Counted from the first letter of the stretch, positions 33,715 to 42,288 are shown. The stretch is 64,000 bases of DNA from an uncultured Bacteroidales bacterium (GCA_937891975.1 CALAUA010000012.1:124001-188000), one strand, 5' to 3'. Notes: a model not told the origin generated them from the letters alone. Numbers and translations: made by a program.

Positions 33715-34728
33715 ATGAAACATGTATTTGGAGTAAGTAGTCATTTAGCATTTTATTTGTGTCATCGACTGATACAAATAGATGCTATTCCTGTGGACGA
33801 CTGTATCTTCTTTACCACACGTGACTACATGATTCCAAGAGAGTATCAATCCATTTATACGCACATAATACATACCTCGTATAATGTTTCTGCAACTAAT
33901 GGAAGGATTTTTGCAGGATGGAGAATCTGGAAAACGATAAAGAATGTACAGGATTTTGATTCGTTAGTAGATCAAGAAATTCGAGGCGAGGACTTTCTTT
34001 GGTACACGCAAGTATGTTTTAATGATATTTGCAGTTTGATGGTAAGCAAGCCTAACTGTAGAGGCTATTATGTGATAGAAGATGGTTCTGGATCATATAG
34101 AAAGGAAAATAAACCTACTTTTACGGGAATAAAAGGATTAATTTATCATTTTCTATTGAAGCCATTATTCCCACGATTATTTATAGTGAAGAATCATATG
34201 ATTGAAACGGAACACCACAAATTCAAGGGGTGCATTGCAAGCAATGATATGTGTTTTCCGTTGCATAAACAATATACACGCGTAATAGGTATTCCATTTG
34301 TACCGGTTCCGCTTGCAAAAGTGCCTGATGCAATTATTTCTATAGATCCATTATTCTTGTGGATATCGCAAGAGGATGCGGAATATTTATTTCAACGCTT
34401 AGCTGCATTTGTAAATAATAAAGGATATAAGTACATTGTCTATAAACATCATCCTTATAATTTGTCAAGTGCTCATATTAATGCGCATCGCCAATATAAT
34501 GAATGGATAAAACATTACTTTACTGCTAATCTTCAAGAGTTAGATTCACAGGTAAGCTTAGAGAATACAATAATGGCGCACCAATGTGATTTTTACACAG
34601 CAGTATCATCAGTTGCTATATATGCAAAAGCAATGGGGGTTGTTTGCTATTCGTATATGCCAATAATTCGCGAATATGCACAAGTTCCTATCCATATAGT
34701 AGAAGAACTATGTATACCAATAGAATAA
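33715..34728 (+). CDS. Sialyltransferase-like glycosyltransferase
   Basis: 337 residues, no membrane segment. Three short motifs shared by bacterial sialyltransferases are in order: EDG in YYVIEDGSGSYR (about residue 122), HP in YKHHPYN (about 246), and the Ser pair in TAVSSVAIYAKAM (about 298). These bind and use the CMP-sugar donor in families GT38, GT52 and GT80. With neuB and a cytidylyltransferase 2-4 kb away, transfer of a nonulosonic acid to a surface glycan is the best guess. The gene is much AT-richer than the Rnf genes, suggesting import. The exact GT family is not settled. Confidence 0.72.
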   Translation: MKHVFGVSSHLAFYLCHRLIQIDAIPVDDCIFFTTRDYMIPREYQSIYTHIIHTSYNVSATNGRIFAGWRIWKTIKNVQDFDSLVDQEIRGEDFLWYTQVCFNDICSLMVSKPNCRGYYVIEDGSGSYRKENKPTFTGIKGLIYHFLLKPLFPRLFIVKNHMIETEHHKFKGCIASNDMCFPLHKQYTRVIGIPFVPVPLAKVPDAIISIDPLFLWISQEDAEYLFQRLAAFVNNKGYKYIVYKHHPYNLSSAHINAHRQYNEWIKHYFTANLQELDSQVSLENTIMAHQCDFYTAVSSVAIYAKAMGVVCYSYMPIIREYAQVPIHIVEELCIPIE

Positions 34729-34731
34729 CGT

Positions 34732-35646
34732 ATGATTTCAGTTATTGTTTGCACATATAATAGAGATAAATATATTTACCAGTGTCTGAATCAATTGGCT
34801 ATTAATATAACGCATTTTGATTGGGAGATTATTTTGGTAAATAATAATTCTACAGATAATACCCATACTGAATGTGAACGATTTGTAAAGGATTTTCCCG
34901 AGATTAACTTTCATTATTTTGTAGAAACTACACCCGGATTATCCTATGCAAGAAATCGTGGTATGCGTGAAGCCCATGGAAATTGGTTTGTCTTTTTGGA
35001 TGATGATTCGATGGTGCAAGCTGATTATATTGAAAATCTCGGTAATTTTTTAGTATCCTATCCCAACGCAGGTGCATTCGGTGGAGCTATAGAACCATTT
35101 TTTGAAAAAGAAAGCCCCGTATGGCTTAGTAAATGGTCAATGGGCTTTGTGAGTGCTATCAACTTAGGAAATGAAGTAAAATTATTTCCTAAAGATAAGT
35201 ATCCCATAGGTGCAAATATGGGTATAGCAAGAAATGTGATTAATCAAATCGGGTATTTTAACACTTCGTTAGGACGCACTAAAAACTTGCTTTTAGGTGG
35301 TGAAGAAAAAGATATTTTTATGCGTATCTATGCTAAGGGATATCCGATATATTATTTCCCACTCATTGAGGTAAAGCACTGTATCCCACCTCGTAGAACG
35401 ACAGATGAGTATATTAGAAATTTAGGATATGGAGTGGGTGTGAGCGAGCGTATGCGTACTTGTTCAATTAGTCGGTTGGTATATATTAAACGTTTAGTAG
35501 CGGAGTGTATAAAGTGGGTTGGAACAATTATCTTATGGTTTTTATATGCTATTTCTTTTCAACTACCAAAAGGCAATGTGTTGGTACGATTTAGATACAA
35601 TGTCAGTAGGGGCTTGATTAGCGGACGAGTAGAAAACAATGCATAA
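34732..35646 (+). CDS. Family 2 glycosyltransferase
   Basis: 304 residues. GT-A start ISVIVCTYNRDKYIYQCL, VNNNSTDNT, PGLSYARNRGMREA and the metal motif FLDDDSM near residue 102; the GGEEKDIFMRI stretch near 202 fits the catalytic acid region. A C-terminal hydrophobic segment (VGTIILWFLYAISF) may attach it to the membrane. It is three bases after the sialyltransferase-like gene and shares its AT-rich base use. Likely assembles the same surface glycan. Convergent with the HAD phosphatase gene. Confidence 0.87.
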   Translation: MISVIVCTYNRDKYIYQCLNQLAINITHFDWEIILVNNNSTDNTHTECERFVKDFPEINFHYFVETTPGLSYARNRGMREAHGNWFVFLDDDSMVQADYIENLGNFLVSYPNAGAFGGAIEPFFEKESPVWLSKWSMGFVSAINLGNEVKLFPKDKYPIGANMGIARNVINQIGYFNTSLGRTKNLLLGGEEKDIFMRIYAKGYPIYYFPLIEVKHCIPPRRTTDEYIRNLGYGVGVSERMRTCSISRLVYIKRLVAECIKWVGTIILWFLYAISFQLPKGNVLVRFRYNVSRGLISGRVENNA

Positions 35647-35650
35647 TATT

Positions 35651-36148
35651 TTATTGCTTGTTTGTCAATTGTTGTACAAAACATTCGTCCACATTCAATA
35701 TTTTTTCTACAAACTCTCTAAAACAGCCTTCTCCTCCTTTTTTATTCATCACTTTATCTGCATATTTTTGTATGTATGAGGGTGCAGAAGCTGGCGTAGC
35801 GGATATACCTACAGATTGCAAAAGTTCAATATCGTTTAGATCATCTCCGATATATGCAACTTCTTGTAACGTTATATTGAGATGTGCACATAGTTGCTGT
35901 GCAACTTGTAACTTGTTTTGAACTCCTTGGTATAAATAATCAACTTTTAATTTTTCTGCTCTGCGTTGTACAATATCAGTCTTTTCGCCAGTAATGATAC
36001 CTACGGGAATATTAAACTTGTGAGCAAAAAGTACTCCTGCACTATCATACGTGTGAAATTTCTTCCATTCATTACCTGTTTGGTCATAGTACATTCCGCC
36101 ATCTGTCCAAACACCATCAATATCGGTTAAAATAAGTTTGATTGCCAT
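35651..36148 (-). CDS. KdsC-type HAD phosphatase, probable nonulosonic acid 9-phosphatase
   Basis: 165 residues. HAD motif I DIDGVWTDGGMYYD, motif II ITGEK, motif IV GDDLNDIELL, without a cap domain, as in KdsC and in sialic-acid-9-phosphatases. A second member at 39450 is about as similar as paralogues of this group usually are. Position in the neuB run suggests it removes the phosphate from the NeuB product; KDO-8-phosphate remains an alternative. Two bases after the acetyltransferase gene. Confidence 0.82.
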   Translation of the reverse strand: MAIKLILTDIDGVWTDGGMYYDQTGNEWKKFHTYDSAGVLFAHKFNIPVGIITGEKTDIVQRRAEKLKVDYLYQGVQNKLQVAQQLCAHLNITLQEVAYIGDDLNDIELLQSVGISATPASAPSYIQKYADKVMNKKGGEGCFREFVEKILNVDECFVQQLTNKQ

Positions 36149-36150
36149 AT

Positions 36151-36753
36151 TTACTTTATTTTTCGAGCAGGAACTCCTGCAATTATTGAATTGTCAGGGA
36201 AACTATTCAACACCACAGAATTTGCTCCAATTATACAATTATTACCAATGTTAATGTCTCCTATTATTGTTGCTCCTGCATATATAACACAATTATCTCC
36301 AATAGTGGGTCGTCCAGAATTTTTGTCTCCTAATGTTACGTTTTGATGCAATAAACAATTATTCCCAATTCTAGCCCTAGCACCGATAATAGTACCAATG
36401 CCATGATTGATTTTAAGTCCAGTGCCAATTGCAGCCGAATAATATATCTCGCTGAGACTATGAATCCTACCGATATTTGATAATATATCCTGCTGTTTTA
36501 CTTCAGAAGAAATGCCGCTCTTATGCCACAATGACGCTATGCGGTAGGTTAAAATACCGTGTAACTGTGGGGTCAATATAAGTTTGTCTATGTCTATGTG
36601 TTCATCATCAGTAAACCATCTCCGATAGTCGTAGATAAATGTATTTAATGCTTCGCTATAAATATTGTGGTCAAATGTTAGCGTGTATTTTTTGAGAAAA
36701 GTACTACTTTTCCAATCTTCAATTAAAGCATATAAATCTTCTGCTGTCATCAT
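36151..36753 (-). CDS. Hexapeptide-repeat acetyltransferase (SAT-like)
   Basis: 200 residues. The N-terminal helices resemble serine acetyltransferase, and the C-terminal left-handed beta helix has repeats such as GTIIGARARIGNNCLL, GDNCVIYAGATIIGDI and NCIIGANSVVLN with the catalytic His in GLKINHGIG. In this setting it may O-acetylate the nonulosonic acid or another sugar; a real CysE role is less likely because the gene overlaps neuB (ATGA) and precedes the phosphatase. Substrate not shown by the sequence. Confidence 0.78.
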   Translation of the reverse strand: MMTAEDLYALIEDWKSSTFLKKYTLTFDHNIYSEALNTFIYDYRRWFTDDEHIDIDKLILTPQLHGILTYRIASLWHKSGISSEVKQQDILSNIGRIHSLSEIYYSAAIGTGLKINHGIGTIIGARARIGNNCLLHQNVTLGDKNSGRPTIGDNCVIYAGATIIGDINIGNNCIIGANSVVLNSFPDNSIIAGVPARKIK

Positions 36754-37790
36754 TGAATCATATGATTATATATAATTTCATTTTTAGGAATGTCCATGAT
36801 AACTTTTTTTCCTATGACATCTTGTATCTGGCTCCATTTGAAACCATCACCTGGGCTTAACATATGCAAATCTTCTTCGCAAATAATATCTCCAATATGT
36901 AAATTCTTGTTTGCTGCTATAGAGCGTTCTAGTTTTATCTTTGCATTTTGTACACAAGAATCTATATACAATTCTTCCTTGCCCATCCAACGTTCTGTTA
37001 CTCGAATATCACGTACCATTCGATATATACCGTCTGGTCCAAGTGAACCTGCTTGGTCTGTTCCCTTCATATTACGATCTATAGTGATGTGTTTTTCTAT
37101 TATTTCTGCACCCATTCCTACAGCAATAGAGGGGGCTGATATGCCGATAGTATGATCTGAGAATCCTATTCGATACTGACCATAGTGCTTCTTGAGATAG
37201 GTAATAGTGCTTAAGTTTAAGTTATCAGGATGAGTCGGATATTGTGAAACACAGTGTAGAATTGAAAGATTAGAATGGTATTTGGTGATAATCTCAATAG
37301 CCTCATCTAGTTCTTTTTTGCCAGCCATACCTGTGGATACGATGATAGGAATTTTAGTTTCTGCCATCGCTTCTAACAATGGATGATTGGTTAGATCTCG
37401 ACTGGCAACTTTGAGATAATCGGGAGTAAATAATTTAAGCAGCGATAAGCAGCCCTTGGCGCATAGAGTTTCTACAAAATCTAATCCGTATTTTTTGGCA
37501 TGTTTGTATACTTCAAAATGTTCTTCATCGGACAGTTCTAAATATGCTCGATGCTCACCATAGGTTTTGCCAAATGAGTGTGGGCTATCATATGGACGGT
37601 TCATTTGAGAGATGGACAACTCTTCTGATAAATCACGCTTAGTCAACTTGATGGCATCCATTGGCTTTAAATCCAATTGGAATAATTCCTCGTGAATAGG
37701 ACGCGCGACTAATTCTACGAGTAACTTAGCGATGTCCACAGAGCCATTGTGATTTTGTCCTATTTCACCAATAATGTATGTACTTTTCAT
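36750..37790 (-). CDS. neuB: Nonulosonic acid synthase, NeuB family
   Basis: 346 residues. TIM-barrel start STYIIGEIGQNHNGSVDIAK, the central KVASRDLTNHPLLEAM, SILHCVSQYPTHPDNLNL, GFSDHTIGISAPSIAVGMGAEIIEKHITIDRNMKGTDQ split over two strands, and a C-terminal SAF domain from about 285 (IAANKNLHIGDIICEEDL). It condenses phosphoenolpyruvate with an N-acetylated hexosamine derivative. In place of the common VKFQ it has IKLTKRD, as in a subgroup whose product is not sialic acid for certain. Nine bases after the cytidylyltransferase gene. Confidence 0.9.
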   Translation of the reverse strand: MKSTYIIGEIGQNHNGSVDIAKLLVELVARPIHEELFQLDLKPMDAIKLTKRDLSEELSISQMNRPYDSPHSFGKTYGEHRAYLELSDEEHFEVYKHAKKYGLDFVETLCAKGCLSLLKLFTPDYLKVASRDLTNHPLLEAMAETKIPIIVSTGMAGKKELDEAIEIITKYHSNLSILHCVSQYPTHPDNLNLSTITYLKKHYGQYRIGFSDHTIGISAPSIAVGMGAEIIEKHITIDRNMKGTDQAGSLGPDGIYRMVRDIRVTERWMGKEELYIDSCVQNAKIKLERSIAANKNLHIGDIICEEDLHMLSPGDGFKWSQIQDVIGKKVIMDIPKNEIIYNHMIQ

Positions 37791-37799
37791 AATAGCCGA

Positions 37800-38555
37800 T
37801 TATTTAGTGTTATTGATAATTTCTTTTTGCATACACGATAGATACTGAGGATTCTGATCTATGTATTTTACAATATCTTCTATAGTAGGGATATGAGTTT
37901 TGTGTAAATCTGAGTATATGGTTCGGGCAATTCTAAAATCATTCTCAGTATCTATTGTTAACCTAATATCATATCGATTTTTTATACATTCTGGAACTGG
38001 TAACCACTTGATTCGAAAATCGCTAGGATGGCTATAAATGTAATTAGTTACATGCTCATGATACAATGCTTCATTTGTTGATGCCGCAACTTGTTTTAAA
38101 GCTTTTAAGGTTACATATTCTGTCCAAAAACCAAAATGTGTTTTAATAGAAGGTTGATTATTCACACAGAAACTAATATAATCATAGTTGTCGTTGTCTT
38201 TGATAGAAAACAATAATTGCTCAATCGCATAAATATCTAGAAATGGATTGTCTGAACAAATGCGAATAATATGTTCTATATGCTGACTTTCTGCTGCATC
38301 AATAAAGCGCTTCAACACATCAGATTCATCTCCTTGAAAATAGCTAATTCCTGCTTGTTGTGCATATTTTACTAATGGTAGGTTGGTTGGAGAATTAGAA
38401 GTTGCTAAAATGATTGAACAATTTTGAAATCTCTTCAACTTATTGATGAGTATATCCAATATTGTCTCCTCCTCCCAAAATGGTAACATGATTTTATTAG
38501 GCAGGCGAGTTGATGCTAAACGAGCTTGAATGATAAATGCAATTTGTTTTTCCAT
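37800..38555 (-). CDS. SpsF-like cytidylyltransferase
   Basis: 251 residues. Nucleotide-binding start IAFIIQARLASTRLPNKIML and RICSDNPFLD in the middle mark the CMP-KDO-synthetase-like SpsF group. It probably activates the NeuB product to a CMP-sugar, in place of a classical NeuA. The DNA is AT-rich like the rest of the block. It starts eight bases after the IspD/TarI gene stop, so they form one operon. Confidence 0.82.
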   Translation of the reverse strand: MEKQIAFIIQARLASTRLPNKIMLPFWEEETILDILINKLKRFQNCSIILATSNSPTNLPLVKYAQQAGISYFQGDESDVLKRFIDAAESQHIEHIIRICSDNPFLDIYAIEQLLFSIKDNDNYDYISFCVNNQPSIKTHFGFWTEYVTLKALKQVAASTNEALYHEHVTNYIYSHPSDFRIKWLPVPECIKNRYDIRLTIDTENDFRIARTIYSDLHKTHIPTIEDIVKYIDQNPQYLSCMQKEIINNTK

Positions 38556-38563
38556 ATTATGTG

Positions 38564-39274
38564 CTATATATCTTCTTTGAATGTTATTTTCTTGTTTTGT
38601 TCTTCACCCCCTACAATGTATATTGGTACCTCAGACATATGCTCATGCACTATACCACAATCATCGGTGGCGGGCAAATGGCATGCTTTGCATGCCTGTA
38701 TATCGCAAAGTTCTGTTCCCAGCGCCTTGGCATATGCCTCAGCTATTAACTCCAAGCGGAAGGCTTGGGGTGTTTGTGCACGCATGATGGTAGCACGGTT
38801 AGGAATACGGGCTACTTTGCCGTCTTGCATCTCATAAACTGTATCTGTGGAAGGTATAGCTACTACTACTGCTTCGTGCTCTTCGAGGGCTTGGCAGACA
38901 TTGGATATAATCTCTTGACTCACGAAGGGACGGGCTGCGTCATGGAGGAGGAGGTTGGTTATTGGTGTAGGGTGTAGAGTGTAGGGTGTAAAGGCACGAA
39001 TAGCATTCACACTGGATTCCCAACGTTCTTTGCCGCCTGGGATGATGTGGCGCACTTTTTGCCATGCGTTGGCAAGGAGCATCTGCTCGGCATGCATGAT
39101 ATAATCGGGGTGCATTACGATGCACACCTCATCAATGCAATCGGCTTGCTCAAAGGCACTTACTGCATGCTCCAATACCGATCGACCGTCTTCGAGAGGC
39201 AATAATTGCTTTGGCAGCGTGCCTCCGACACGTGCGCCAATACCTCCTGCTAATATGACTGCGATGTTGTACAT
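38564..39274 (-). CDS. IspD/TarI family cytidylyltransferase
   Basis: 236 residues. Start AVILAGGIGARVGGTLPKQLL, the central HDAARPFVSQEI, IMRAQTPQAFRLELI, and a TDDCGIVHEH. IspD (isoprenoid MEP pathway) and TarI (ribitol-phosphate activation) share these; the AGGxGxR form and the ACKACHL stretch lean to TarI, the general Bacteroidales content to IspD. Either CDP-methylerythritol or a CDP-polyol is possible. At about residues 94-105 the stretch TPYTLHPTPITN comes from a heptad array. First gene of the neuB run. Confidence 0.8.
   Translation of the reverse strand: MYNIAVILAGGIGARVGGTLPKQLLPLEDGRSVLEHAVSAFEQADCIDEVCIVMHPDYIMHAEQMLLANAWQKVRHIIPGGKERWESSVNAIRAFTPYTLHPTPITNLLLHDAARPFVSQEIISNVCQALEEHEAVVVAIPSTDTVYEMQDGKVARIPNRATIMRAQTPQAFRLELIAEAYAKALGTELCDIQACKACHLPATDDCGIVHEHMSEVPIYIVGGEEQNKKITFKEDI
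38964..38991 (+). repeat. Heptad array inside the IspD/TarI gene
   Basis: Four units of 7 bases: GGTGTAG twice, AGTGTAG, GGTGTAA, just before the codons of LLLHDAARPF. Encodes the Pro/Thr insertion. Confidence 0.9.
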
Positions 39275-39449
39275 GATTATACCTTTTCGGGTGTAATATT
39301 GTATATGTTTTGTTGTTTTATACCCTTTCGGGTGTAGTAAGAAATACTCTTTTCTAATTAATTATGCAACTACTTGAGAATGCCAAATTATATTAATTTT
39401 CATATAATAGTGCTACCTTTAGTGCTTTTTATATGGAATTTCATATAGT
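39275..39449. repeat. Spacer with two copies of an ATACC-TTTC-GGGTGTA hairpin
   Basis: TATACCTTTTCGGGTGTA (39279-39296) and TATACCCTTTCGGGTGTA (39319-39336) each can fold (ACCC against GGGT). The rest of the 175 bases is AT-rich without a clear -7 box, so the IspD/TarI gene may be read from the upstream genes. Confidence 0.6.
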
Positions 39450-39953
39450 TTAGTTCGCGGCTTTAGCAGCGAGGATCATTTCGCAGAGTTCGCGGATGGC
39501 ACCATCGCCGCCATTTTTGGTGAGGTGGATAATTCCTGGGACGGCTTTCACTACGGCTACGGCGTTGGCGGGACATGCGGCTACGCCTGCATGTTGCAAG
39601 AGGTCAAGGTCATTGACATCATCGCCCACAAAGCAGACATTTTCCAATGTGATGCCCAACTCCTTGCAAATCTCGTTGGCAGCATCGAGTTTGGTCATTT
39701 TCACGCCATCCACTACGCGACCGACACCTGTATATATGTATTCCAATCCAAGTTTTTGTCCTCGTTTCAAACCAATGGCGGTGTTCTCGCTGGTGAGGAT
39801 TCCGCAAGGGATTCCCGCTTTGCGCAAGAGCACAATACCCATGCCGTCATATACGCAAAAGCGTTTGAACTCGTCACCGCTCTCGGTGTAGTACATTCCG
39901 CCGTCGGTCATACAACCGTCCACGTCGGTGAGAAAAAGTTTTACGTCTTTCAT
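39450..39953 (-). CDS. kdsC: KdsC-type HAD phosphatase, likely KDO-8-phosphate phosphatase
   Basis: 167 residues from the ATG at 39953. Motif I DVDGCMTDGGMYYTESGDE, motif II LTSEN, and GDDVNDLDLL as motif IV. Paralogue of the gene at 35651. Its place between thiL/GT4 and the cytidylyltransferases fits either KDO or nonulosonic acid metabolism; the common housekeeping role makes KDO the first guess. Overlaps the GT4 stop by ATGA. Confidence 0.82.
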   Translation of the reverse strand: MKDVKLFLTDVDGCMTDGGMYYTESGDEFKRFCVYDGMGIVLLRKAGIPCGILTSENTAIGLKRGQKLGLEYIYTGVGRVVDGVKMTKLDAANEICKELGITLENVCFVGDDVNDLDLLQHAGVAACPANAVAVVKAVPGIIHLTKNGGDGAIRELCEMILAAKAAN

Positions 39954-41083
39954 ATATTGTTGTATATTGTTACAAATGATTCTGCTAATCTTGACCACGA
40001 ATACTTATCTTTTTCTTTTATGAGATAGGTGGTGTAGTCGGCTTGGCGGTTGTGGGTGTAGTAGTCGGTGAGGGCTTGGGCAATGGCTTTGGCATTAGGT
40101 TCTACCGCATAGCCCATCTTGTGGTCGTGGACTATCTCGCCCAATCCGCCGACATTGGTTACAAGCATAGGTTTCTCGAAATGGAAAGCCACTTGCGTTA
40201 CGCCACTCTGCGTAGCAGATTTGTAGGGTTGGACAATCAAATCGGCTGCTCCGAAATACTTGCGCAGGTCAGCATCTGCTATAAACTCGTTCTTGATGAT
40301 TACCCTGTCCATCAAACCATTATTGGCTATTTGTGCGCGGTATTTGTCTTCCTCTTCGTAAAATTCGCCCGCGATAATCAGTTGCAAATTAGGCAGTTGG
40401 TCTTTGACTTTGCCAAAGGCGTCTAATAAGAGGTCAAGTCCCTTGTATGCACGCACTAAGCCGAAGAAGAGCATGTGTTGGTTTTCGGGATTGAGGTGGA
40501 GTGCATGGCATGCCTCCTCCTTGCTCATCTGTTCGCCATAGTGGTCGTAGATAGGGTGAGGGTAGGAGGTTTTTGGCTTGGTGCCATGGTCAAAGCGGTT
40601 GATGTCTTGCACTACGCTCTCGGAGAGTGCGACAAAGCCATCGGTATGGCGCACGAAGAATGGGGCAAAGAGTTTGTCAAGGATACTCGGTTCGTGCGGT
40701 ATCATATTGTGCACCAATGCGATACAACGTGTTTTGCCATTGCGTTGGACAATGCGCTGAATCATGCCATAGCAGGGAGCGAAGAACGCCATCCAATAGC
40801 AGGTGATGAGCATATCGGGTTGCATCTTGCGTATGCGATGACCGACTTTTATCCAATTGAATGGGTTGCAGGAATGGACTTGCTGGCTGATTCGTAGGTC
40901 AGTAGGTGCTTTCTCGGTGGAGTATTGCGTTTTGCCAGGGAAGAGGAAAGACGGATATTGCAGGGTGAAAGTGATGATTTCCACCGTATGTCCTTCCGCT
41001 TGCAGTTGGCGTGCAAGACGTTCGTTGAAAGTGGCTAAACCGCCACGGAAGGGATATGCTGTGCCTAATATAACTACGTTCAT
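39950..41083 (-). CDS. Family 4 glycosyltransferase
   Basis: 377 residues. GT-B fold: N-terminal YPFRGGLATFNERLARQLQAEGH, then QHMLFFGLVRAYKGLDLLLDAF and the donor site ADLIVQPYKSATQSGVTQVAFHFEKP with VTNVGGLGEIV. Cytoplasmic, retaining mechanism, sugar unknown. Probably adds a sugar to a lipid-linked glycan. The gap to thiL upstream is filled by a repeat element that reaches its start codon. Confidence 0.9.
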   Translation of the reverse strand: MNVVILGTAYPFRGGLATFNERLARQLQAEGHTVEIITFTLQYPSFLFPGKTQYSTEKAPTDLRISQQVHSCNPFNWIKVGHRIRKMQPDMLITCYWMAFFAPCYGMIQRIVQRNGKTRCIALVHNMIPHEPSILDKLFAPFFVRHTDGFVALSESVVQDINRFDHGTKPKTSYPHPIYDHYGEQMSKEEACHALHLNPENQHMLFFGLVRAYKGLDLLLDAFGKVKDQLPNLQLIIAGEFYEEEDKYRAQIANNGLMDRVIIKNEFIADADLRKYFGAADLIVQPYKSATQSGVTQVAFHFEKPMLVTNVGGLGEIVHDHKMGYAVEPNAKAIAQALTDYYTHNRQADYTTYLIKEKDKYSWSRLAESFVTIYNNI

Positions 41084-41137
41084 GTTTAGTGTTTAGTGAA
41101 CGCCCTTAGGGCTACTGTTTAGTGCTTAGAGGTAGGG
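41084..41137. repeat. Hairpin/heptad element at the thiL-GT4 junction
   Basis: GTTTAGT twice, GAACGCCC-TTA-GGGC, TACT, then GTTTAGT, GCTTAGA and GGTAGGG. Read on the minus strand, its outer units encode the last residues of ThiL (TSKH) and the stop codon; its other end touches the ATG of the GT4 gene. Confidence 0.88.
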
Positions 41138-42159
41138 TCAAAGGCATTCCAGCCTTGGGCTTTGAGGGAGATCTCTTCTCCGTTGCGGCCGATGAGGTTG
41201 ATGCCGTGTTCGGGTTTGGTGATATGACCAATGAGATAAACGTCATCCAATGGGATGAGTTTCTCGTAATCGTCTAGACTACAGGTGAATAAGAGTTCGT
41301 AGTCTTCGCCGCCGTTGAGGGCGCAGGTTACGATATTGAGGTTCATCTCTTCGGCAAGGGCTGCGGCTTGGTAGTCGATTGGCAGTTTGTCTTCATAGAC
41401 AGCGCAACCCACATTGGACTGCGTGCAGATGTGCATGAGTTCGCTGCTCAGTCCGTCGGAGATGTCCATCATAGATGTTGGCTTGATACCTGCTTCATGG
41501 AGTTTTTCAATAATATCGCGACGTGCTTCGGGTTTGAGTTGGCGTTCGAGCAAGTACTCGCGGCCTTCGAAGGCAGGAGTAGCATTCTCGTTGGCGTTCA
41601 TGACAATGCGTTCGCGTTCAAGGAGTTGCAGACCCATGTAAGCAGTGCCGAGATTACCTGTGACACAAACGAGATCATGCTCTTTAGCACCGTTGCGATA
41701 GACAATGTCAGAGTCGTATGCCTCGCCCAAGCAGGTAATGGAGATGGTGAGTCCCGTCATGGAAGCGCAGGTATCACCACCCACGAGATCGACATTGTAT
41801 CGTTCGCAAGCGAGGCGGATACCGCTGTATAGTTCTTCGAGGTCTTCTACGGAGAATCGTTTGCTAATGCCCAGAGACACAGTGATTTGCGTGGGCGTAG
41901 CGTTCATGGCATAGATGTCGGAGAAATTGACAACCGCCGCCTTGTAGCCAAGGTGCTTGAGAGGCACATATTCGAGGTTGAAATGTATGCCTTCGAGCAG
42001 CAGGTCGGTAGTGACAAGGGTACGTTTATCTTTGAAATTGAGCACAGCCGCATCGTCGCCAATGCCTTTTTGTGTAGAGGCTTGCGCGTTCTTTACGTCT
42101 TTGGTGAGGTGTTGGATAAGCCCAAACTCGCCCAAGGTAGAAATCTCTGTTTTAGCCAT
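41119..42159 (-). CDS. thiL: Thiamine-monophosphate kinase
   Basis: 346 residues. STLGEFGLIQHLT, the GIGDDAAVL motif near residue 33, TTDLLLEGIHFNLE and DISDGLSSELMHIC are hallmarks; ATP and magnesium are bound by the Asp residues. It makes thiamine diphosphate, the last step of the pathway. The last residues derive from a repeat element, which may have replaced the original end. Starts the minus-strand run that leads into the nonulosonic acid genes. Confidence 0.96.
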   Translation of the reverse strand: MAKTEISTLGEFGLIQHLTKDVKNAQASTQKGIGDDAAVLNFKDKRTLVTTDLLLEGIHFNLEYVPLKHLGYKAAVVNFSDIYAMNATPTQITVSLGISKRFSVEDLEELYSGIRLACERYNVDLVGGDTCASMTGLTISITCLGEAYDSDIVYRNGAKEHDLVCVTGNLGTAYMGLQLLERERIVMNANENATPAFEGREYLLERQLKPEARRDIIEKLHEAGIKPTSMMDISDGLSSELMHICTQSNVGCAVYEDKLPIDYQAAALAEEMNLNIVTCALNGGEDYELLFTCSLDDYEKLIPLDDVYLIGHITKPEHGINLIGRNGEEISLKAQGWNAFDPTSKH

Positions 42160-42211
42160 GGAGTACTTTTAAATTTTGAATTATGAATTTTAATCACACA
42201 TATTAAGTGCG

Positions 42212-42242
42212 CAAAGGTACAAAAAAAATACGACGTATGCAA
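42212..42242 (-). promoter_or_regulatory. thiL promoter
   Basis: Minus strand TTGCATACGTCGT (42242-42230), ten bases, TACCTTTG (42219-42212). The block is partly like TTGCRTATGTGCA, with a palindromic TACGTCGTA core. Leader of about 52 bases. Confidence 0.8.
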
Positions 42243-42288
42243 AAAAACATTGAAAAAATCGCTATTTTCAAAAAAAATGCTCGTTTAC

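Noticed and set aside
39340..39449. Sigma-54 promoter in the spacer before the IspD/TarI gene (minus strand TTGGCA and TTGCA)
   Set aside because: Distance between the GG and GC is 15 bases, not ten.
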